Part shown: in pieces, positions 6,311 through 7,003 of the stretch
Numbering within the stretch: position 1 is the first letter of the stretch
Layout: each line of letters starts with the position of its first letter
Origin: Gammaproteobacteria bacterium
GTDB taxonomy: Bacteria; Pseudomonadota; Gammaproteobacteria; Eutrophobiales; Eutrophobiaceae
Length of the DNA: 7,003 nt
Reading direction: 5' to 3'
NCBI GenBank assembly: GCA_012270695.1
Contig: JAAXHV010000511.1
Location: 1 to 7,003, forward strand
The notes under the pieces: model-generated
What the model saw: the letters and a program-made list of their open reading frames with translations, nothing else
Database searches by the model: none
What the model was told of the DNA's origin: nothing
Program-made: the position numbers and the translations under genes

Positions 6311-6410
6311 TGTGTTGTAGACTTTATGGGGATACTGAAACATGTTACACCGATTACCATAACAACGGAAAATCAATCCGGCACACCCCCCGGGTTAATG
6401 ATGACACTTC

Positions 6411-6459
6411 CTGTCGTTCGTTTGCTGCCATCTGTTCCCTGTCATCTGCCGTCTGATCG
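6411..6459. repeat. CTG-led heptamers on a 7-bp period
   Basis: Seven consecutive 7-nt units can be drawn from 6411. Units beginning at 6411, 6425, 6432, 6439, 6446 and 6453 all start with CTG; only the one at 6418 does not. Four of them fit CTGYCRT (6411, 6425, 6439, 6446). The region lies just before the GGTTAACC palindrome in the divergent promoter gap. Possible roles are a cluster of binding half-sites or simply a degraded microsatellite. The period is shorter than a helical turn, which argues against one protein per unit. Confidence 0.45.
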
Positions 6460-6507
6460 CAGGTTAACCCAAATGAGGTATTGTCAGTTTCTTCGGGCAT
6501 TTTACAG

Positions 6508-6537
6508 TTGCCCTGAGAACCACAACGGTCTGATAAC
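6508..6537 (+). promoter_or_regulatory. Candidate sigma-70-type promoter for the hydantoinase-type gene
   Basis: TTGCCC (6508-6513, 4 of 6 to TTGACA) is followed after 18 nt by GATAAC (6532-6537, 4 of 6 to TATAAT). This would start transcription near 6544 and leave a leader of about 26 nt before ATG 6570. The match is weak, and an activator-dependent promoter would be consistent with that. TTGTCA at 6481 is an alternative -35 but has no fitting -10. Confidence 0.25.
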
Positions 6538-6569
6538 GCGGCTGAACGCCATTCCGGACACAAGCTTAC

Positions 6570-7003
6570 ATGCCTGCAACCGATAAAATCACGGCCTCGG
6601 TCATCCAGCGGCGTCTATTTTTCATCAATGAACAAATGGGTGAGGCGATGCTGCGCACCGCCTATTCGCAGATCCTGAACGCGAGCAGGGATTTTTCCAC
6701 CGGCATGTTTGACGGCGATTGCCGCCTGATCGCCCAGGCGGAACACATCCCGTTACATGTCGGCGCCTTGCCTTTCGCCTTGAAATCCGTCGTGGAATTC
6801 TTCAAGGGACGCATCCACCCCGGAGATGTCCTGCTGCTCAATGATCCCTACCATGGGGGGAACCACCTGCCTGACCTGACCTGTTTTGTGCCGGTCTTCA
6901 TAGAGAGCAGGGACGAACCTGCCTTCTGGACCGTGAACCGTGCGCACCAGAGCGATATCGGCGGCGCAGCGCCCGGTTCCTATAATCCCGCCGCCACCGA
7001 TAT
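6570..7003 (+). CDS. Hydantoinase B/oxoprolinase-family subunit, N-terminal part (runs off window)
   Basis: The first 144 codons of a HyuB-type protein are present; the family is usually 500-600 residues. Members include N-methylhydantoinase B, the 5-oxoprolinase C-terminal half and the acetone carboxylase alpha subunit. They act with a HyuA-type ATP-using partner on amides, hydantoins or ketones. Visible signatures are the early QMGEAMLRTAYSQILNASRDFS, then AQAEHIPLHVGALP, then PGDVLLLNDPYHGGNHLPD with Asn91-Asp92 and His95, His99 and Asp102. AHQSDIGG with His126 and Asp129 follows, then PGSY. These are the conserved blocks of the family, so the identification is firm while the substrate is open. 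ATG 6570 is the only usable start, since an in-frame TGA lies at 6543; no strong ribosome site is seen. A HyuA partner is not upstream in this window and would have to lie downstream. Control by the divergent LuxR-type gene is likely. Confidence 0.9.
   Translation, partial: MPATDKITASVIQRRLFFINEQMGEAMLRTAYSQILNASRDFSTGMFDGDCRLIAQAEHIPLHVGALPFALKSVVEFFKGRIHPGDVLLLNDPYHGGNHLPDLTCFVPVFIESRDEPAFWTVNRAHQSDIGGAAPGSYNPAATD

Larger units (their letters stand above)
6311..6569. promoter_or_regulatory. Divergent intergenic control region between regulator and hydantoinase-type gene
   Basis: This gap of 259 nt must hold both promoters, because transcription leaves it in both directions. It contains a heptad-phased CTG repeat (6411-6459), a perfect 8-bp palindrome GGTTAACC (6462-6469) and a GGGTTAA at 6392-6398. 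Close to the regulator gene there is also TGTTA (6343-6347) with its inverted copy TAACA (6360-6364), 12 nt apart. Short reading frames across it have no family resemblance and no ribosome sites, so I read it as noncoding. The exact extent depends on the regulator start, which may lie up to 66 nt further right. Confidence 0.6.

Noticed and set aside
6354..6563. 69-codon minus-strand frame in the divergent gap
   Set aside because: No ribosome site or domain, and it would span the promoter region; it overlaps the heptad repeat, which explains its odd composition.

Overview
The window looks like a chromosomal stretch from a proteobacterium with a large acyl-CoA and small-molecule catabolic repertoire. 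A gammaproteobacterium is my best guess, from the style of the acyl-CoA dehydrogenases, the phosphotransferase/SDR pairing and the CTCTGTG-type intergenic repeat. That assignment is an inference. I see no tRNA, rRNA, CRISPR array or transposase.

Left part (1-3030, + strand): the C-terminal third of a large acyl-CoA dehydrogenase, then a palindromic intergenic element built from CACAGAG heptamers (559-695). Next comes a three-member cluster: a wrecked acyl-CoA dehydrogenase of the ACAD10/11 type (758-1235), an intact APH-fold phosphotransferase of the kind fused to or paired with such dehydrogenases (1239-2249), and an intact short-chain dehydrogenase (2266-3030). The dehydrogenase carries an apparent one-base frameshift near its start and has lost most of its core by in-frame collapse. 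The cluster's presumed oxidation step is therefore probably dead locally, while its kinase-like and SDR partners remain open.

Middle (3031-4975): the gap after the SDR holds a short relic resembling the [4Fe-4S] region of a class I fumarase, with the expected cluster cysteine replaced by tyrosine. Its frame runs into the start of an intact SulP-family anion permease with a C-terminal STAS domain. By remembered sequence this permease is close to the BicA bicarbonate-transporter branch.

Right part (4972-7003): a minus-strand pair, a LuxR-type HTH regulator followed 7 nt later by a VOC/glyoxalase-fold protein, converges on the permease with overlapping stop codons. Divergent from the regulator, across a 259-nt gap, a hydantoinase B/oxoprolinase-type gene starts at 6570 and runs off the window. 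The gap contains a run of CTG-led heptamers on a 7-bp period and a perfect GGTTAACC palindrome. These are candidate operator sequences for control of the hydantoinase-type gene by the regulator.

No clearly new multi-gene system is visible. The most notable items are the two gene relics, the palindromic element and the heptad-phased region between the divergent genes.
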